Origin: Heminiphilus faecis
Lineage (GTDB): Bacteria; Bacteroidota; Bacteroidia; Bacteroidales; Muribaculaceae
Reading direction: 5' to 3'
Length of the DNA: 64,000 nt
NCBI RefSeq assembly: GCF_008728965.1
Contig: NZ_VSMC01000002.1
Span: 1 to 64,000 of the forward strand
Of this stretch, positions 6,738 to 18,600 are shown in pieces (the stretch's first letter is position 1; each line of letters starts with the position of its first letter). Under the pieces are notes generated by a model. That model saw only the letters and a program-made list of their open reading frames with translations, searched no databases and was not told the DNA's origin. The translations under genes were made by a program, and so were the position numbers.

Positions 6738-9365
6738 TTATTTGCCGGTCAGAGCCTTTATGGTCGATTCTATGGTCGATATTTTGGACTCCGCATCGTG
6801 TTGTTTATGACGTTCGGCAGCAACCACAGCTTCAGGTGCATTGTTGACAAAGCGTTCGTTGCCGAGTTTCTTCATTACCGAAGCCAAGAAACCCTTGTAG
6901 TAGTCAAGGTCTTTGTTAAGACGGACAAGTTCGGCCTCTACATCTATATTGGTGGTTACGGGTACGTTGAATTCAGTCGTACCCACCATGAACGAAGCGG
7001 CAGCTGCATCCTTTTCGGCATTTCCCGATATACCTGACAGATTTGCCAGTTTGGTTATGACAGCATCGAAGTCGCCTGTCCATTGACCTATGACATTGAG
7101 ATGAAGAGTTTCGCGCGGTGATATGTTCTTGGCAGCTCTTACTCCACGTACTCCTATCACGACTTCCTTGGCTTGGTTCATTGCATCTACCATACTGCTG
7201 CCGACATGTTTTATTTCGGGCAGTTCGGCATACATGATGGACTCTCCGTCGGCTCTTTCCTGAAGGTGCTGCCAGAGCTCTTCGGTGATGAACGGCATGA
7301 ACGGATGGAGCAGACGCAGCAGTGCGTCGAAGTAACCTAACGTAGCTTTATAAGTGGCTTTATCGACAGGACTTCCGTAAGCCGGCTTGACCATTTCAAG
7401 ATACCATGAAGAAAACTCGTCCCAGAACAGGCGGTATATGGCCATCAATGCTTCCGACAGTCGGAATTTGTCGAATAGGTCCTTGACTTCACACATGGTA
7501 GCGTCGAGTCTGGCTTGGAACCACTTGATAGCTATCGATGCACTTTCTGGCTGCTCGGCATCGACAACATCCCATCCCTTAACAAGACGGAATGCATTCC
7601 ATATTTTGTTGCAGAAATTGCGGCCCTGTTCACATAGTTTGTCATCATATAGAACGTCATTGCCAGCAGGGGCGGCAAGCATCATGCCCATGCGCACTCC
7701 GTCCGCGCCATATGTGTCTATCAACTGTAACGGATCGGGAGAGTTTCCGAATTGTTTCGACATCTTGCGGCCGATTTTATCGCGTACTATACCGGTAAAA
7801 TAGACGTTTTTAAAAGGCTTGTCACCGACAAATTCATAACCGGCAATAATCATTCTCGCAACCCAGAAGAATATTATGTCAGGGCCTGTGACAAGAGTAG
7901 ATGTGGGATAATAGTATTTCAACTCTGCGTTGTCGGGTTCGAGAATGCCGTTGAACAGCGAAATAGGCCAAAGCCATGATGAGAACCAAGTGTCAAGACA
8001 GTCTTCATCCTGATGCAGGTCCTCAAGAGTAAGTGATGAATTACCAGTCATACTCATAGCCTCTTCGAGTGCTTTTTCAGAAGTCTCTGCAACAACAAAG
8101 GTGCCGTCAGACAGATAATAAGCCGGTATACGATGTCCCCACCACAATTGACGAGATATGCACCAATCCTTAATCTCCGTCATCCAAGTATTGTAAGTAT
8201 TCTTGAACTTCTCGGGCACGAATTTTATGATATCGTCCATTACCGCTTTATGAGCAGGACGAGATATATCTTCCATTTTCAAGAACCATTGGTCGGAGAG
8301 TCGGGGTTCGGTGGCTGTATCGGGATTGCGCTCCGAATATCCTACCTTGTTCTCGTAGTCCTCAATTTTCTCTATAAGCCCGGCAGCCTGAAGGTCTTTG
8401 GCTATCTGCTCGCGCACGGCGAAGCGGTCCATGCCTACATACATGCCTGCAGCTTCGCTTATGGTGCCGTTGTCGTTGAATATATCTATTGTCTCAAGAT
8501 TGTGTTTTGCTCCGAGCATGTTGTCGTTCATGTCATGGGCGGGGGTCACCTTAAGACATCCGGTACCAAACTCAATGTCAACATAATCATCCTCGATTAC
8601 CGGTATTTCGCGGTTGACGAGAGGCACTATCACGTGCTTGCCCTTGAGGTGAGTGTTCTTGGGGTCGTCAGGGTTGATGCACATGGCAGTATCGCCCATT
8701 ATGGTCTCGGGACGTGTCGTGGCTACGATGGCATAACCGTCTTCTCCCACTATCTTATAACGGAGATAATACAACTTACTATGCTCTTCCTTATATATGA
8801 CCTCTATATCGCTCAATGCGGTACATGCTTTCGGATCCCAGTTGACCATACGCTTTCCGCGATATATAAGGCCTTTGCGATACAGCTCGCAGAATACCTT
8901 TATCACACTTTTCGAACGTACGTCGTCCATAGTGAAAGCAGTACGACTCCAATCGCATGATGCTCCGAGTTTTTTGAGCTGTTCAAGTATTGTGCCGCCA
9001 TATTTCTCTTTCCACTCCCAAGCATGTTTTAGAAATTCCTCACGAGTCAGATCGCTTTTTTTAATGCCTTCCGTGGCAAGTTTAGCCACAACTTTAGCCT
9101 CAGTTGCTATTGCCGCATGATCGGTACCGGGCACCCAAAGAGCGTTTTTGCCTTCTGTTCTTGCACGGCGTATCAGTATATCCTGTATAGTATTGTTGAG
9201 CATGTGGCCCATGTGCAATATACCGGTCACATTTGGAGGCGGTATTACTATCGTATAGGGCTCTCTGTCGTCAGGCACCGACTTGAACAGGTCGTGCTCC
9301 ATCCAATAGCTATACCACTTGTCCTCGACTTCGGCAGGGCTATATGTCTTGGCTAATTCGTTCAT
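6738..9365 (-). CDS. valS: Valyl-tRNA synthetase
   Basis: Class I aminoacyl-tRNA synthetase charging tRNA-Val, cytosolic, 875 residues, the normal length. The HIGH-type motif is HMGH at 51-54 in [15 protein letters not shown]. The KMSKQ loop is at about 534-538. The editing domain lies between them ([13 protein letters not shown], about 215-227). A C-terminal coiled coil ([22 protein letters not shown] and onward) is typical of bacterial ValRS. Transcribed alone on the minus strand, with a TAATTTTG -7 box just upstream. Confidence 0.98.
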   Translation of the reverse strand: MNELAKTYSPAEVEDKWYSYWMEHDLFKSVPDDREPYTIVIPPPNVTGILHMGHMLNNTIQDILIRRARTEGKNALWVPGTDHAAIATEAKVVAKLATEGIKKSDLTREEFLKHAWEWKEKYGGTILEQLKKLGASCDWSRTAFTMDDVRSKSVIKVFCELYRKGLIYRGKRMVNWDPKACTALSDIEVIYKEEHSKLYYLRYKIVGEDGYAIVATTRPETIMGDTAMCINPDDPKNTHLKGKHVIVPLVNREIPVIEDDYVDIEFGTGCLKVTPAHDMNDNMLGAKHNLETIDIFNDNGTISEAAGMYVGMDRFAVREQIAKDLQAAGLIEKIEDYENKVGYSERNPDTATEPRLSDQWFLKMEDISRPAHKAVMDDIIKFVPEKFKNTYNTWMTEIKDWCISRQLWWGHRIPAYYLSDGTFVVAETSEKALEEAMSMTGNSSLTLEDLHQDEDCLDTWFSSWLWPISLFNGILEPDNAELKYYYPTSTLVTGPDIIFFWVARMIIAGYEFVGDKPFKNVYFTGIVRDKIGRKMSKQFGNSPDPLQLIDTYGADGVRMGMMLAAPAGNDVLYDDKLCEQGRNFCNKIWNAFRLVKGWDVVDAEQPESASIAIKWFQARLDATMCEVKDLFDKFRLSEALMAIYRLFWDEFSSWYLEMVKPAYGSPVDKATYKATLGYFDALLRLLHPFMPFITEELWQHLQERADGESIMYAELPEIKHVGSSMVDAMNQAKEVVIGVRGVRAAKNISPRETLHLNVIGQWTGDFDAVITKLANLSGISGNAEKDAAAASFMVGTTEFNVPVTTNIDVEAELVRLNKDLDYYKGFLASVMKKLGNERFVNNAPEAVVAAERHKQHDAESKISTIESTIKALTGK

Positions 9366-9391
9366 ATTGGTTTGATTGATTATATTTTTTA

Positions 9392-9399
9392 CAAAATTA
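9392..9399 (-). promoter_or_regulatory. -7 box for valS
   Basis: The minus strand reads TAATTTTG, matching TAnnTTTG, 27 bases before the valS ATG. No clear TTG at the ideal distance upstream. The remaining gap to 9618 holds nothing else recognisable. Confidence 0.5.
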
Positions 9400-9618
9400 C
9401 TAAATTTTTCTCACCGATGCACCATAAGACAATCTTTATGCCACACATAGTGTCAACAAGTAATTGCTCGATTAAAATCACCCGCCTATACATTGCGGTC
9501 CACATCCGATACAATATAGTCAGAAACACCGCTAATGAAACTCGTCATGCCTCCAATTGTCAATCACAAGACAGCAATAGCCACCTTGAGCATAAGACAT
9601 TATTGTGCAAAGCCCAAT

Positions 9619-10569
9619 TTATGGCTTGGCATCACGAGGCACTGCCGGAGCGGGCGGGATAAGACCGTCTTTATTATGCTCGTGCTTTACATTTTTCATT
9701 TTGAGTTTTACCATATCAAATCCTTGTCCATATACCCCGTTGACATTGGCCTGAGTGATAAAAGCATCTTTGTCAATGGATTTTACTATACGGAAAATGG
9801 TTACCGACTCTATTTTACGGCACATAACCAACAGAACCTTTACCTCCTGCTTTGAATACCACCCCATGCCGTCAAGCACCGTACAGCCACGACGTGCCTC
9901 ATTATTTATGGCATTGGCAATCTCCTGCCAGTATCGCGAGATAATAGTAAACTGGACAGCCTGACGGTTGGTATTTATGACCTGATCAGCCATAAACGAG
10001 GCTAACAGCGTGACAACAAGACCATACACAATCTTGTCTATCTGATGAAATATCAGGAAGCTCGACGATATTATAAGAAAATCGCAGTAAAGCATCATAC
10101 GTCCTATAGACACATTGCTCCGCTTTGACACCATGGCAGCCACAATATCGGTGCCGCCTGTACTGCCGTTATGAGTAAAGGCAAGCCCTATTCCAAAACC
10201 ACAGAGCACTCCTCCGATTATTATATTCATGAATGTCTGCTGCGCAATAAGCGGTTCAGGAAACATCGGCTGCATAACACCAATGAAAAAGTTTATGACT
10301 GTGGCACCGAAGACAGTGCGTATGACAAACTGCTTGCCCACAATCTTGTATGCTATCGCAAGCAACACGAGATTCAAAGCATAGGATGTCAGAGCCACCG
10401 GAATACCCAGCAGGAAATACACGAGAGAACCGACGCCGACCAAGCCTCCGATTACGACCTTTTCAGGCAATATAAAAGCAGTGAAACCGAAAGCATAGAT
10501 AAGCAACCCGAATACGATAAAAACGTAGTCGCGAGTCGACAGCCAAATATTACGACGAGATAAATGCAT
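9619..10569 (-). CDS. YitT family membrane protein
   Basis: Integral membrane protein of 316 residues with an N-terminal block of five to six hydrophobic segments (DUF161 region, about 14-195) containing the family signature NGSTGGTDIVAA. A C-terminal cytoplasmic DUF2179 domain follows (about 210-290; EARRGCTVLDGMGWYSKQ, VNGVYGQGFD). The family is widespread in Bacteroidetes and Firmicutes; the transported substrate is not established. The tail (HNKDGLIPPAPAVPRDAKP) is unstructured. Transcribed alone from a promoter matching both boxes just upstream. Confidence 0.9.
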   Translation of the reverse strand: MHLSRRNIWLSTRDYVFIVFGLLIYAFGFTAFILPEKVVIGGLVGVGSLVYFLLGIPVALTSYALNLVLLAIAYKIVGKQFVIRTVFGATVINFFIGVMQPMFPEPLIAQQTFMNIIIGGVLCGFGIGLAFTHNGSTGGTDIVAAMVSKRSNVSIGRMMLYCDFLIISSSFLIFHQIDKIVYGLVVTLLASFMADQVINTNRQAVQFTIISRYWQEIANAINNEARRGCTVLDGMGWYSKQEVKVLLVMCRKIESVTIFRIVKSIDKDAFITQANVNGVYGQGFDMVKLKMKNVKHEHNKDGLIPPAPAVPRDAKP

Positions 10570-10588
10570 TGTTGGTGATTTTATAGTG

Positions 10589-10618
10589 CAAAATTACGTT
10601 AATGAACAATATCTACAA
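10589..10618 (-). promoter_or_regulatory. Promoter of the YitT gene
   Basis: On the minus strand a TTG (10616-10618) lies 19 bases before TAATTTTG (10589-10596), the expected Bacteroidetes -33/-7 pair, about 20 bases before the ATG. Confidence 0.65.
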
Positions 10619-10675
10619 AAATTTTCGAACAATTAATCAGCTATTTCCAAATAGTTTTTTCACCTATAACAAAAC

Positions 10676-10705
10676 GAAAGGCGCCTCTTTACAGAAGCGC
10701 CTTTC
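10676..10705 (-). terminator. Terminator after frdB
   Basis: GAAAGGCGC (10676-10684) and GCGCCTTTC (10697-10705) form a 9-bp stem downstream of the frdB stop on the minus strand, followed by the T-rich GTTTTGTTAT. Confidence 0.65.
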
Positions 10706-10728
10706 TTATACAAATCGATTAAAGAATT

Positions 10729-11478
10729 TTAATCTTTAATTTTAGCTTTGATAAACTCTCGGTTAAGACGGGCAATATTGCTAAGCGAAATATTTTTAGG
10801 ACACTCTGCCGAGCAAGCACCAGTATTAGTACAGTTACCAAAACCAAGTTCGTCCATCTTCTTAACCATGGCACGTGCACGACGGGCGCGTTCAACCTGA
10901 CCTTGGGGAAGCAGAGCAAACTGACTTACTTTTGCAGATACAAACAACATGGCCGAACCGTTCTTACAAGCGGCAACACACGCACCGCAGCCAATGCAGG
11001 TAGCCGCGTCCATAGCGAGATCGGCATTGACCTTTGATATGGGCAGACAATTGGCATCCTGAGCACCGCCACAGTTGAACGACACATAACCTCCAGCCTG
11101 CTGAATCTTGTCAAAAGCATTGCGGTCAACCATAAGGTCTTTAATCACGGGGAATGCTGCAGATCGCCACGGCTCAACCGTAATCTCTTCACCATCATGG
11201 AAACGACGCATATAAAGCTGACAGGTAGTGGCTCCGGTAGCGGGACCATGGGGATGTCCGTTGATATACAACGAACACATACCGCATATACCCTCGCGGC
11301 AGTCGTGATCAAAAGCTATAGGCTCCTCATGCTGATTAACAAGCTGCTCGTTGAGGATATCGAGCGTTTCAAGGAAAGAGGTATCGGTATCGGTGTCAAC
11401 CGTATAAGTCTTGAACTCGCCTTTTTCCTTCGGTCCAGCTTGACGCCAAACCTTAAGTTTTACAGTTATTTTTGACAT
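10729..11478 (-). CDS. frdB: Fumarate reductase/succinate dehydrogenase iron-sulfur subunit
   Basis: Electron-transfer subunit of the membrane quinol:fumarate reductase, the terminal step of anaerobic fumarate respiration in Bacteroidales. It has 249 residues. The [2Fe-2S] ligands lie in CREGICGMC plus a distal Cys in GATTCQLY. The C-terminal ferredoxin domain carries [11 protein letters not shown] and [12 protein letters not shown] for the [4Fe-4S] and [3Fe-4S] clusters. It is the last gene of frdC-frdA-frdB, 29 bases after frdA, and is followed by a terminator. The direction of catalysis in vivo is inferred from the anaerobic lineage. Confidence 0.96.
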   Translation of the reverse strand: MSKITVKLKVWRQAGPKEKGEFKTYTVDTDTDTSFLETLDILNEQLVNQHEEPIAFDHDCREGICGMCSLYINGHPHGPATGATTCQLYMRRFHDGEEITVEPWRSAAFPVIKDLMVDRNAFDKIQQAGGYVSFNCGGAQDANCLPISKVNADLAMDAATCIGCGACVAACKNGSAMLFVSAKVSQFALLPQGQVERARRARAMVKKMDELGFGNCTNTGACSAECPKNISLSNIARLNREFIKAKIKD

Positions 11479-11507
11479 TTGAGTTTACTTTCTAATATGT
11501 GAAAAGA

Positions 11508-13517
11508 TTATGACTTATAGTTACGGGTCTGAACCTTGATAGCCTCATAGTGAAGCGGCTCTTTGATAAGTTCGGGAGCCTTGTCATCGCTACCTTGGTA
11601 ATCCCAGCAAGATACATAGAAATAGTTTTCGTCATCACGCTTGGCTTCGCCTTCTTCAGTCTGGTACTCCTCGCGGAAGTGTCCGCCACAGCTCTCATTG
11701 CGGTTAAGAGCATCATAAGCCACAAGCTCGCCCATAATGATGAAGTCATTCAGACGGAAAGCCTTGTCAAGCTCGATATTCATGCCCTCGGCTGTACCGG
11801 GCACATAGAGGTTGGTCTGGAATTCCTTACGGAGTTCTTTCAATTTAGCCAACGCAGTGGTAAGGCCCTCTTTCGTACGTCCCATACCTACGTATTCCCA
11901 CATAATATGGCCGAGCTCTTTATGGAGAGAATCCACAGAACGCTTGCCTTGTATCTTCAAGAGAGCATCCTGAGCGGCAACGCACTTGGCTTCAGCCTCT
12001 TCAAACTCGGGAGCATCAGTTGAGAAGCGCGGTACAGTAATCTGGTCGGAAAGATAATTCTGGATAGTATAGGGAAGCACAAAATATCCATCGGCAAGAC
12101 CCTGCATAAGAGCGGAAGCGCCAAGACGGTTGGCTCCATGATCGGAGAAGTTGCACTCACCGATAGCAAAAAGTCCTTTCAACGAAGTCTGGAGTTCGTA
12201 GTCAACCCAGATACCACCCATAGTATAGTGGATGGCAGGGAATATCATCATCGGGTTATAGTAAACCTCTCCGTTTATTTCAGAACCGACTTCACCCGGA
12301 TTAACGTCAGTGATCTCCTCATACATATCGAAAAGATTACCATAACGCTGACGCACTACATCAATACCGAGGCGGTTGATAGCATCGCTGAAGTCAAGGA
12401 ACACCGCAAGACCGGTATTGTTTACACCGAAGCCCTTGTCGCAACGCTCCTTGGCGGCACGCGAAGCAACGTCGCGGGGCACAAGGTTACCGAATGCCGG
12501 ATAGCGACGCTCAAGATAATAGTCGCGATCAGCTTCAGGTATCTGCGATCCTTTAATTTCTCCGCTCTGAAGTTTCTTGGCATCCTCAAGTTTCTTGGGC
12601 ACCCAAATACGGCCGTCGTTACGCAGCGACTCCGACATAAGAGTAAGTTTTGACTGCTGATCACCGTGTACAGGTATACAAGTCGGGTGTATCTGAACAT
12701 AAGCCGGATTTGCAAAATAAGCACCCTTGCGATAACAAGCCATGGCGGCGCTACAGTTGCAGCCCATAGCATTGGTCGACAAGAAGTAAGCGTTGCCGTA
12801 ACCGCCGGTAGCTATAACCACCGCATGAGCGGCAAAGCGTTCAAACTTACCTGTAACAAGGTTTTTGGCAATAATACCACGAGCACGGCCGTCAATCATG
12901 ACAACATCATGCATCTCATAGCGGTTGTAGCTCTTTACCTTGCCGAGGTTGATCTGACGGTTTAGCGAAGAGTATGCACCGAGCAAAAGCTGCTGACCGG
13001 TCTGACCTTTGGCATAAAATGTACGCGACACCTGTGCACCGCCGAATGAACGGTTGGCAAGCAGACCTCCGTATTCACGTGCAAAAGGCACACCCTGAGC
13101 CACGCACTGGTCTATAATGTTATTGGATACTTCGGCAAGACGATATACATTGGCCTCACGAGCGCGATAGTCACCGCCTTTTACAGTGTCATAAAACAGG
13201 CGGTATACCGAGTCACCGTCGTTCTGATAGTTTTTGGCAGCATTTATACCACCTTGAGCAGCAATCGAGTGAGCGCGGCGGGGAGAGTCCTGTATGCAGA
13301 AGTTAAGTACATTGAAGCCCATCTCGGCAAGCGACGACGCAGCTGAAGCGCCGGCAAGGCCGGTACCGACCACGATTATGTCAAGACGACGTTTATTAGC
13401 CGGATTCACCAGTTTCTGATGAGCCTTGTAGTTGGTCCATTTCTCAGCGATAGAACCTTCCGGGATTTTAGAATCAGCCGGATTCATCACTTTAATATTC
13501 TCTTTATTATTTTCCAT
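11508..13517 (-). CDS. frdA: Fumarate reductase/succinate dehydrogenase flavoprotein subunit
   Basis: Catalytic FAD subunit that interconverts fumarate and succinate on the cytoplasmic face. It has 669 residues from the ATG at 13517; an in-frame TTG four codons earlier overlaps the frdC end and is unlikely. It shows the dinucleotide fold [17 protein letters not shown] near residue 50. The segment [11 protein letters not shown] holds the His that carries covalent FAD in this family. Active-site and C-terminal regions such as [20 protein letters not shown] are also present. The length and the long insertions fit the Bacteroides/epsilon-type b558-linked enzymes. It begins 8 bases after the frdC stop. 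Confidence 0.97.
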   Translation of the reverse strand: MENNKENIKVMNPADSKIPEGSIAEKWTNYKAHQKLVNPANKRRLDIIVVGTGLAGASAASSLAEMGFNVLNFCIQDSPRRAHSIAAQGGINAAKNYQNDGDSVYRLFYDTVKGGDYRAREANVYRLAEVSNNIIDQCVAQGVPFAREYGGLLANRSFGGAQVSRTFYAKGQTGQQLLLGAYSSLNRQINLGKVKSYNRYEMHDVVMIDGRARGIIAKNLVTGKFERFAAHAVVIATGGYGNAYFLSTNAMGCNCSAAMACYRKGAYFANPAYVQIHPTCIPVHGDQQSKLTLMSESLRNDGRIWVPKKLEDAKKLQSGEIKGSQIPEADRDYYLERRYPAFGNLVPRDVASRAAKERCDKGFGVNNTGLAVFLDFSDAINRLGIDVVRQRYGNLFDMYEEITDVNPGEVGSEINGEVYYNPMMIFPAIHYTMGGIWVDYELQTSLKGLFAIGECNFSDHGANRLGASALMQGLADGYFVLPYTIQNYLSDQITVPRFSTDAPEFEEAEAKCVAAQDALLKIQGKRSVDSLHKELGHIMWEYVGMGRTKEGLTTALAKLKELRKEFQTNLYVPGTAEGMNIELDKAFRLNDFIIMGELVAYDALNRNESCGGHFREEYQTEEGEAKRDDENYFYVSCWDYQGSDDKAPELIKEPLHYEAIKVQTRNYKS

Positions 13518-13525
13518 ATCGCTAA

Positions 13526-14518
13526 TCAATTTTCGGGTTGAACTTCCTGAACAGCCTCAACTTCGACAGCCTCAACATTTTCGGCAGCATCATTAAGGTA
13601 ATCAACAAAGGGGAGTATAGAGGTCCAAGCCTCAATGCTCTTAAGCTGGTTTTCAAGCATAGCGGCATCCACACCGTACTGCGACATCATCTGAGGATTT
13701 TTCCTGAGGTTGTCAACTTCGGTCTTGGCCTTCTGCAGGTCTTCGGCTGTCGGTACCTGATCGTAACTGAAGCGATCGGCAGGTATGCCTACCACTTTAC
13801 CTATTACCTCCTTGTATTGATCGCGAAGCACCGGATCTTTCTTGTAGAAGTCATTGTGGGCATTTACTGTAAATACCACGGCCTGTGCGATAAACAATGC
13901 TATCACGATTGTTGTCCACCAGCATGCTATAGTCTTAAGACGTGGCAACCAAGTGGCATTGTCCCAGCCGATAGACTGAAACATCGACCAAAAACCATGA
14001 TTCATGTGGAACCACAAAGCCACGAAACCAATTATATACACAATCGGAGTCCACACACAAGAGAATGCTTCCTGAATAAACAATGTGCCTATTGAGGGGG
14101 GTATCACTCCCTCGACACCACGTATCTCCTGAAGTTGCATCTTTGCCCAGAACTGAATCATGTGCACGGCAAGGAAAGCAAGAACCACGATACCGAGTAC
14201 AAGCATGTTCTGCGATGACCATTCGACCGTAGCCGGACGCTTGTTTATTGAATAACGGTCGTTACCACGTGCCTTACGGTTCTGAAGAGTAAGCCACACG
14301 GCATAGACAATGTGAATGATGAACAACAGAGCAAGCCCCATAGAGGCTACCAACGCATACCAATTAGCTCCAAGGAACTCACAAATAACATTGTAAGCCG
14401 CCGGATACACGATAGCTATTGCGTTCATCAAGCAGTGAAAAGTTACAAATAGGACGAGGCAAACACCTGTTACGGCCATTACCAATTTGCGCCCTATAGA
14501 TGAGCTTGTTAACCACAT
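13526..14518 (-). CDS. frdC: Fumarate reductase cytochrome b558 subunit with C-terminal extension
   Basis: Diheme membrane anchor that links the quinone pool to FrdAB. About five membrane segments occupy residues 10-225, with candidate heme His residues in [20 protein letters not shown] and [19 protein letters not shown]. The b558 family is usually about 220-230 residues; this protein has 330. Residues after about 228 form a hydrophilic, acidic tail (ending [16 protein letters not shown]) that should face one side of the membrane. The tail is in frame and continuous. First gene of frdCAB, behind a well-matched promoter. Confidence 0.93.
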   Translation of the reverse strand: MWLTSSSIGRKLVMAVTGVCLVLFVTFHCLMNAIAIVYPAAYNVICEFLGANWYALVASMGLALLFIIHIVYAVWLTLQNRKARGNDRYSINKRPATVEWSSQNMLVLGIVVLAFLAVHMIQFWAKMQLQEIRGVEGVIPPSIGTLFIQEAFSCVWTPIVYIIGFVALWFHMNHGFWSMFQSIGWDNATWLPRLKTIACWWTTIVIALFIAQAVVFTVNAHNDFYKKDPVLRDQYKEVIGKVVGIPADRFSYDQVPTAEDLQKAKTEVDNLRKNPQMMSQYGVDAAMLENQLKSIEAWTSILPFVDYLNDAAENVEAVEVEAVQEVQPEN

Positions 14519-14585
14519 AGAAGTTTAAAAATTTGAAAATTAGAACTTAATATATTAAATGAATTGATGGCTATTGTTTGTCATG

Positions 14586-14617
14586 CAAATTTAAGATAAT
14601 TTATGCGTCATCACAAA
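14586..14617 (-). promoter_or_regulatory. Promoter of frdCAB
   Basis: The minus strand carries TTTG (14614-14617), a 20-base spacer, then TAAATTTG (14586-14593). Both boxes and the spacing fit the Bacteroidetes consensus; the frdC ATG is 68 bases downstream. Confidence 0.75.
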
Positions 14618-14867
14618 TAATACGGAATTTTTTCGGTATTAATTATTGTTTTTGTCTTCTTGACTTCACCGGAGAACGCAGAAAAACATGTTATAAAACA
14701 TATTTTTCAATTTTACCGCATTTTTATTATGCAAATACAATCAAAATATGTAAACTTGCACCATGAAATTATACAAAAGTATTATGTAAATATCACCAAA
14801 CAACATTTAGTATTGCATTCTACAGAATCCATCATATAATAGTAGATAGATTTCTCATGAATGGAAG

Positions 14868-14906
14868 GACGGCGGAGCTTGCGACAAGTAAAGCCGTCTG
14901 TTTTTT
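14868..14906 (+). terminator. Orphan terminator, possible small-RNA end
   Basis: GACGGC (14868-14873) pairs with GCCGTC (14893-14898), with an inner CTTG/CAAG stem, followed by GTTTTTTG: a rho-independent terminator on the plus strand. No plus-strand gene lies upstream within 4.5 kb other than antisense sequence. It may end a short RNA starting near 14765, where a weak -7-like TAAACTTG occurs, or act as an attenuator for the gene at 14957. Otherwise the 438-base gap 14519-14956 holds only the frdC promoter and AT-rich sequence. Confidence 0.5.
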
Positions 14907-14956
14907 GTTAATTAGCGGGTAAATTGTTAATTTTACGCTTCAATTTCTCATAAATT

Positions 14957-15691
14957 ATGATCTATAGGCCATCTTGCTTAATACTTTCCGTAGCCACCGC
15001 CATATGCCTTATATTACCGGGATGTGGGTGCTCCCGTGACAAATCAGACACATCCGCCTCAGAGCACGCCGCCTCGGAACTCGGCGCCCTTCCCGACTCA
15101 GTGCCAGAGGATGGTTTCGTCAAGATGAAGATATATCCCATAGGAGGAAGTCTCGCCCGCGTATTCAATGACCTTAACCAAGTGCACGTGGATGAGGCCA
15201 AGAATATAGGCATAAGCCCGATAGAAAGTCCCCGTTCGGCATGGCAGATCAAACGTCCGATAAAACACATTGAGAGCTGTGACGAATACTTTGTTGACAA
15301 CCTCACCCACTCCGTACCCTATCTCGTGCCGGAAGCCTCCTCGTTGCTAAAAGAGATCGGTCAACGCTTCAACGATTCGCTGCAGGCCCGAGGAGGCGGC
15401 AATTACAAGCTTAAAGTGACAAGTGTGTTGCGCACGCGAGGCGCTGTAAAAAAGTTGCGTAAACGCAATATCAACGCCACAGAAGAGTCAGCCCACCAGT
15501 TCGGCACCACATTTGACATAAGCTACACAAAATTCATATGCGACTCCATGACTGTGGCGCGTACACAAGAAGACCTGAAAAATCTACTGGGAGAAGTACT
15601 CAAACAACTTCGCGACGAGCAGAAGTGTTATGTAAAATACGAGCGTAAACAAGGATGTTTTCACATCACCGCCCGTAAATATAAACAATGA
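14957..15691 (+). CDS. DUF5715 lipoprotein, M15-like peptidase fold
   Basis: Predicted lipoprotein of 244 residues with a type II signal (LPGCG, Cys23). The core matches DUF5715. The segment TSVLRTRGAVKKLRKRN...ESAHQFGTTFDISY looks like the metal site of M15/VanY-type murein peptidases, with H180 and D187 in SxHxxGxxxD and a late H236 in CFHITARK as the third ligand. This suggests a zinc-dependent peptidoglycan peptidase, by inference only. Its stop overlaps the start of the AsmA-like gene by 4 bases, so the two are translationally coupled and may both act at the envelope. Confidence 0.8.
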   Translation: MIYRPSCLILSVATAICLILPGCGCSRDKSDTSASEHAASELGALPDSVPEDGFVKMKIYPIGGSLARVFNDLNQVHVDEAKNIGISPIESPRSAWQIKRPIKHIESCDEYFVDNLTHSVPYLVPEASSLLKEIGQRFNDSLQARGGGNYKLKVTSVLRTRGAVKKLRKRNINATEESAHQFGTTFDISYTKFICDSMTVARTQEDLKNLLGEVLKQLRDEQKCYVKYERKQGCFHITARKYKQ

Positions 15692-18600
15692 AGACAATGA
15701 AATCAACCGGAAAAAGCGTTATAAAACGTATTGCGAAAATCACGGCATGGACCATTGGCATAACAATCGCACTTGTTGTATTGCTGCTCAGCGCCGCGGT
15801 ATGGATACTGACACCCGCCCGGCTCACTCCGTTGGTCAGAGATATAGCCAACAAAAATCTGAACGCGGAAGTCACGCTGTCCAAAGCCGAACTCACCCTT
15901 TGGAAGACATTTCCACACTTATACATAGACCTCGATTCGGTCACGGTAAAAAGCGACGCATTTGCCGCTCTTGATGCGTCACAACGAGCATTGTTGCCAC
16001 AAGATGCAGACACCCTTGTAAGCATAGACAAATTTCACGGAGCCATAAACCTTCCGGCTCTTCTGAAAGGCGACATAAAACTTTATGACGTAGAACTGAC
16101 ATACCCGAAAGTAAATGCCGTATCGTACAATAACGAGATATGCAACTTTTATATAGTGCCCGAGAGCGAAGAGAGCGCCGAAGCGGAAAGTTCCGGCATA
16201 CCGGACATATCTATAAACCGGTTCGAAATCATAAACCGGATGCCGATACGCTACATATCAATAGCCGATTCTTTGGACATAAGTCTTACCCTAAGGCAAT
16301 CACGCATACTTAATGCCGATTCAAAGTACGAAGTGACGTTGGACAGCGATCTCAAGGCACTGCTGCCACCCGACATAGACATCGACTCCATGACCATAGC
16401 TATCGACGGAAAAATACAATGGCTACATGAACGCCCTGAATGGATAACACTCGAGAACTTCAACATAACGGCGGGACCGGTCAGAGCAGTCATCAACTCC
16501 TCGATAAACTTCGCCACACCGCTCACTTTTGAGAATTTGGCCATGACCGTCAATTCACTATCGCCTGAAGAAGTCATAAGTTATATTCCGGATAAATGGC
16601 GAGGCAATGTAAAGGAGCTGTCAACGGACATGAAAATAGACATGGCCATGGAACTCACACGCCCCTACCCTATCAACAGCAAGGCCATGCCATCATGCAC
16701 AGCCGACATAGTAATAAAGCCCTGTAAACTTAAATATGACCACTACGCGCTCAAGGATGTGGAGGCTGATATTACTGTAGCTGTCAACGGCGATGATATT
16801 AATCAATCCACGGTAAGCCTCAGGCATCTGCGAGTTGCCACTGACGGAGCCCGCGTATCGGTAAAAGGGAGCGCCACTTCTCTACTCAAAAATCCGTATA
16901 TCGACGCACACATAAAGGCTTCCGCCGACTTTTCCAAGCTACCGTATGACATGAGGGCGGCAATACCGGGATCCATAAAAGGACGGCTGGAGTTTGACTC
17001 CGACGCACGACTGCACCTCAAAGACCTTACGCCCAAACGGTTTCACCGCATATTGGTCAACGGCAATCTCGCCCTCCATGACATTGACGCGTCACTGCCT
17101 GAAAACGGCATAGACCTGTATACCCGCAATGCCAAGATCACACTCGGCACCAATACGAGCTTTGTTACCGACGCACAACGCGTCGACTCTCTGCTCACGG
17201 CCTCAGTAAATATCGACACTATCAGAATTAGTGCATCAGGCATGGACATAGCCGTAAAGGAACTCAAAGGCGGTATAGGATGCACTAACAAAGCATCGTC
17301 ATCCGACACCACCCAGATCAATCCGATAGGAGCCACAATAAAAGCAGAAGGCATAAGATACATTGACAGCGACTCAATACGCATGTGGCTGCGCGGAGCG
17401 AAACTGTCAGGAGCTATCCAGCGTTACGAAGGGCAAGGACGCGTACCGTTACTTAGACTGAACACAGGCGCCGACGTTGCCGTATATGCCGACCGTTTCA
17501 ACCGGCTGTTCATGCGTAATGGCAACTTCGACATCAAAGCCCACATGAAGCCTCGGCGCGAACTGCCACCACGGCTGAAAGCGCGTTATGACTCACTGTC
17601 AGCATCACATCCCGGGCTTGCCCCCGACTCCATATTCTCACTCATGAGAAAGTCGATGCCCGGCAGGAAAGTCGACATGTCAAAGTACGACATCCTTGAT
17701 TTCGGTCTCGATCAAAATACCAAGCGTATGCTACTCAAATGGGATGTCAGCGGCAGTATGACCGCAGAACGGGGCATGCTGTTCTCGACATACTTTCCAT
17801 TACGCAATCGTATTGAAGACATAGACCTGTGCTTCACTACCGACAGCGTGCGCCTAAACGACATGAAGTATAAAGCAGGTCATTCAGACTTCAGGATAAA
17901 CGGAGCTATCAGAAATCTGCGTCAGGCTCTAATATCACGACGTCCGGTTCAAATAAACCTGACGGTTGAGAGCGACACTCTTGACATCAACCAGATTGTA
18001 CAGGCATCATACAAAGGAGCGGCTTTTGCTGAACAGGTCAGAGAGGGTTCAATATCAATAGACAACATCGAAGACGAAAAAGCAATGCAACAGCTTGCCG
18101 ACTCCGTGACGCAGTCAGGCGAAACATCAGCCTTGCTCATACCCATGAATGTCAGAGCCGACATAAACATGAAAGCCAAGCATGTGATGTATGCCGACAT
18201 TACAATGCAAGATTTCAAAGGCGACCTGCTCATAAACAACGGAGCGCTCAATCTGCGCGATCTGTCGGCCGGTTCGGCAATAGGCGGAGCAGCGCTTACG
18301 GCTCTATACACCGCTCCGACAAAAAATGACATACGCTTCGGTTTCGGGCTTAAACTCAACGACATGCACATAAAAGAGTTTATCAATCTCATACCGGCAG
18401 TAGACTCGCTGATGCCGCTGCTGAAAGACTTCGATGGAGTTATCGATGCCGACATTGCAGCCACCACAGAGGTCGATTCGTGCATGAACCTTATACTTCC
18501 AAGTCTCGAAGCAGCGATAAAGCTATCGGGAGAGAATCTTGTGTTGCTTGACGCAGAAACATTCAAGACCCTGTCAAAATGGCTTATGTTCAAAGACAAA

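Noticed and set aside
8133-8960. Long open frame antisense to valS (275 codons)
   Set aside because: Shadow of a highly conserved synthetase gene; no family resemblance.
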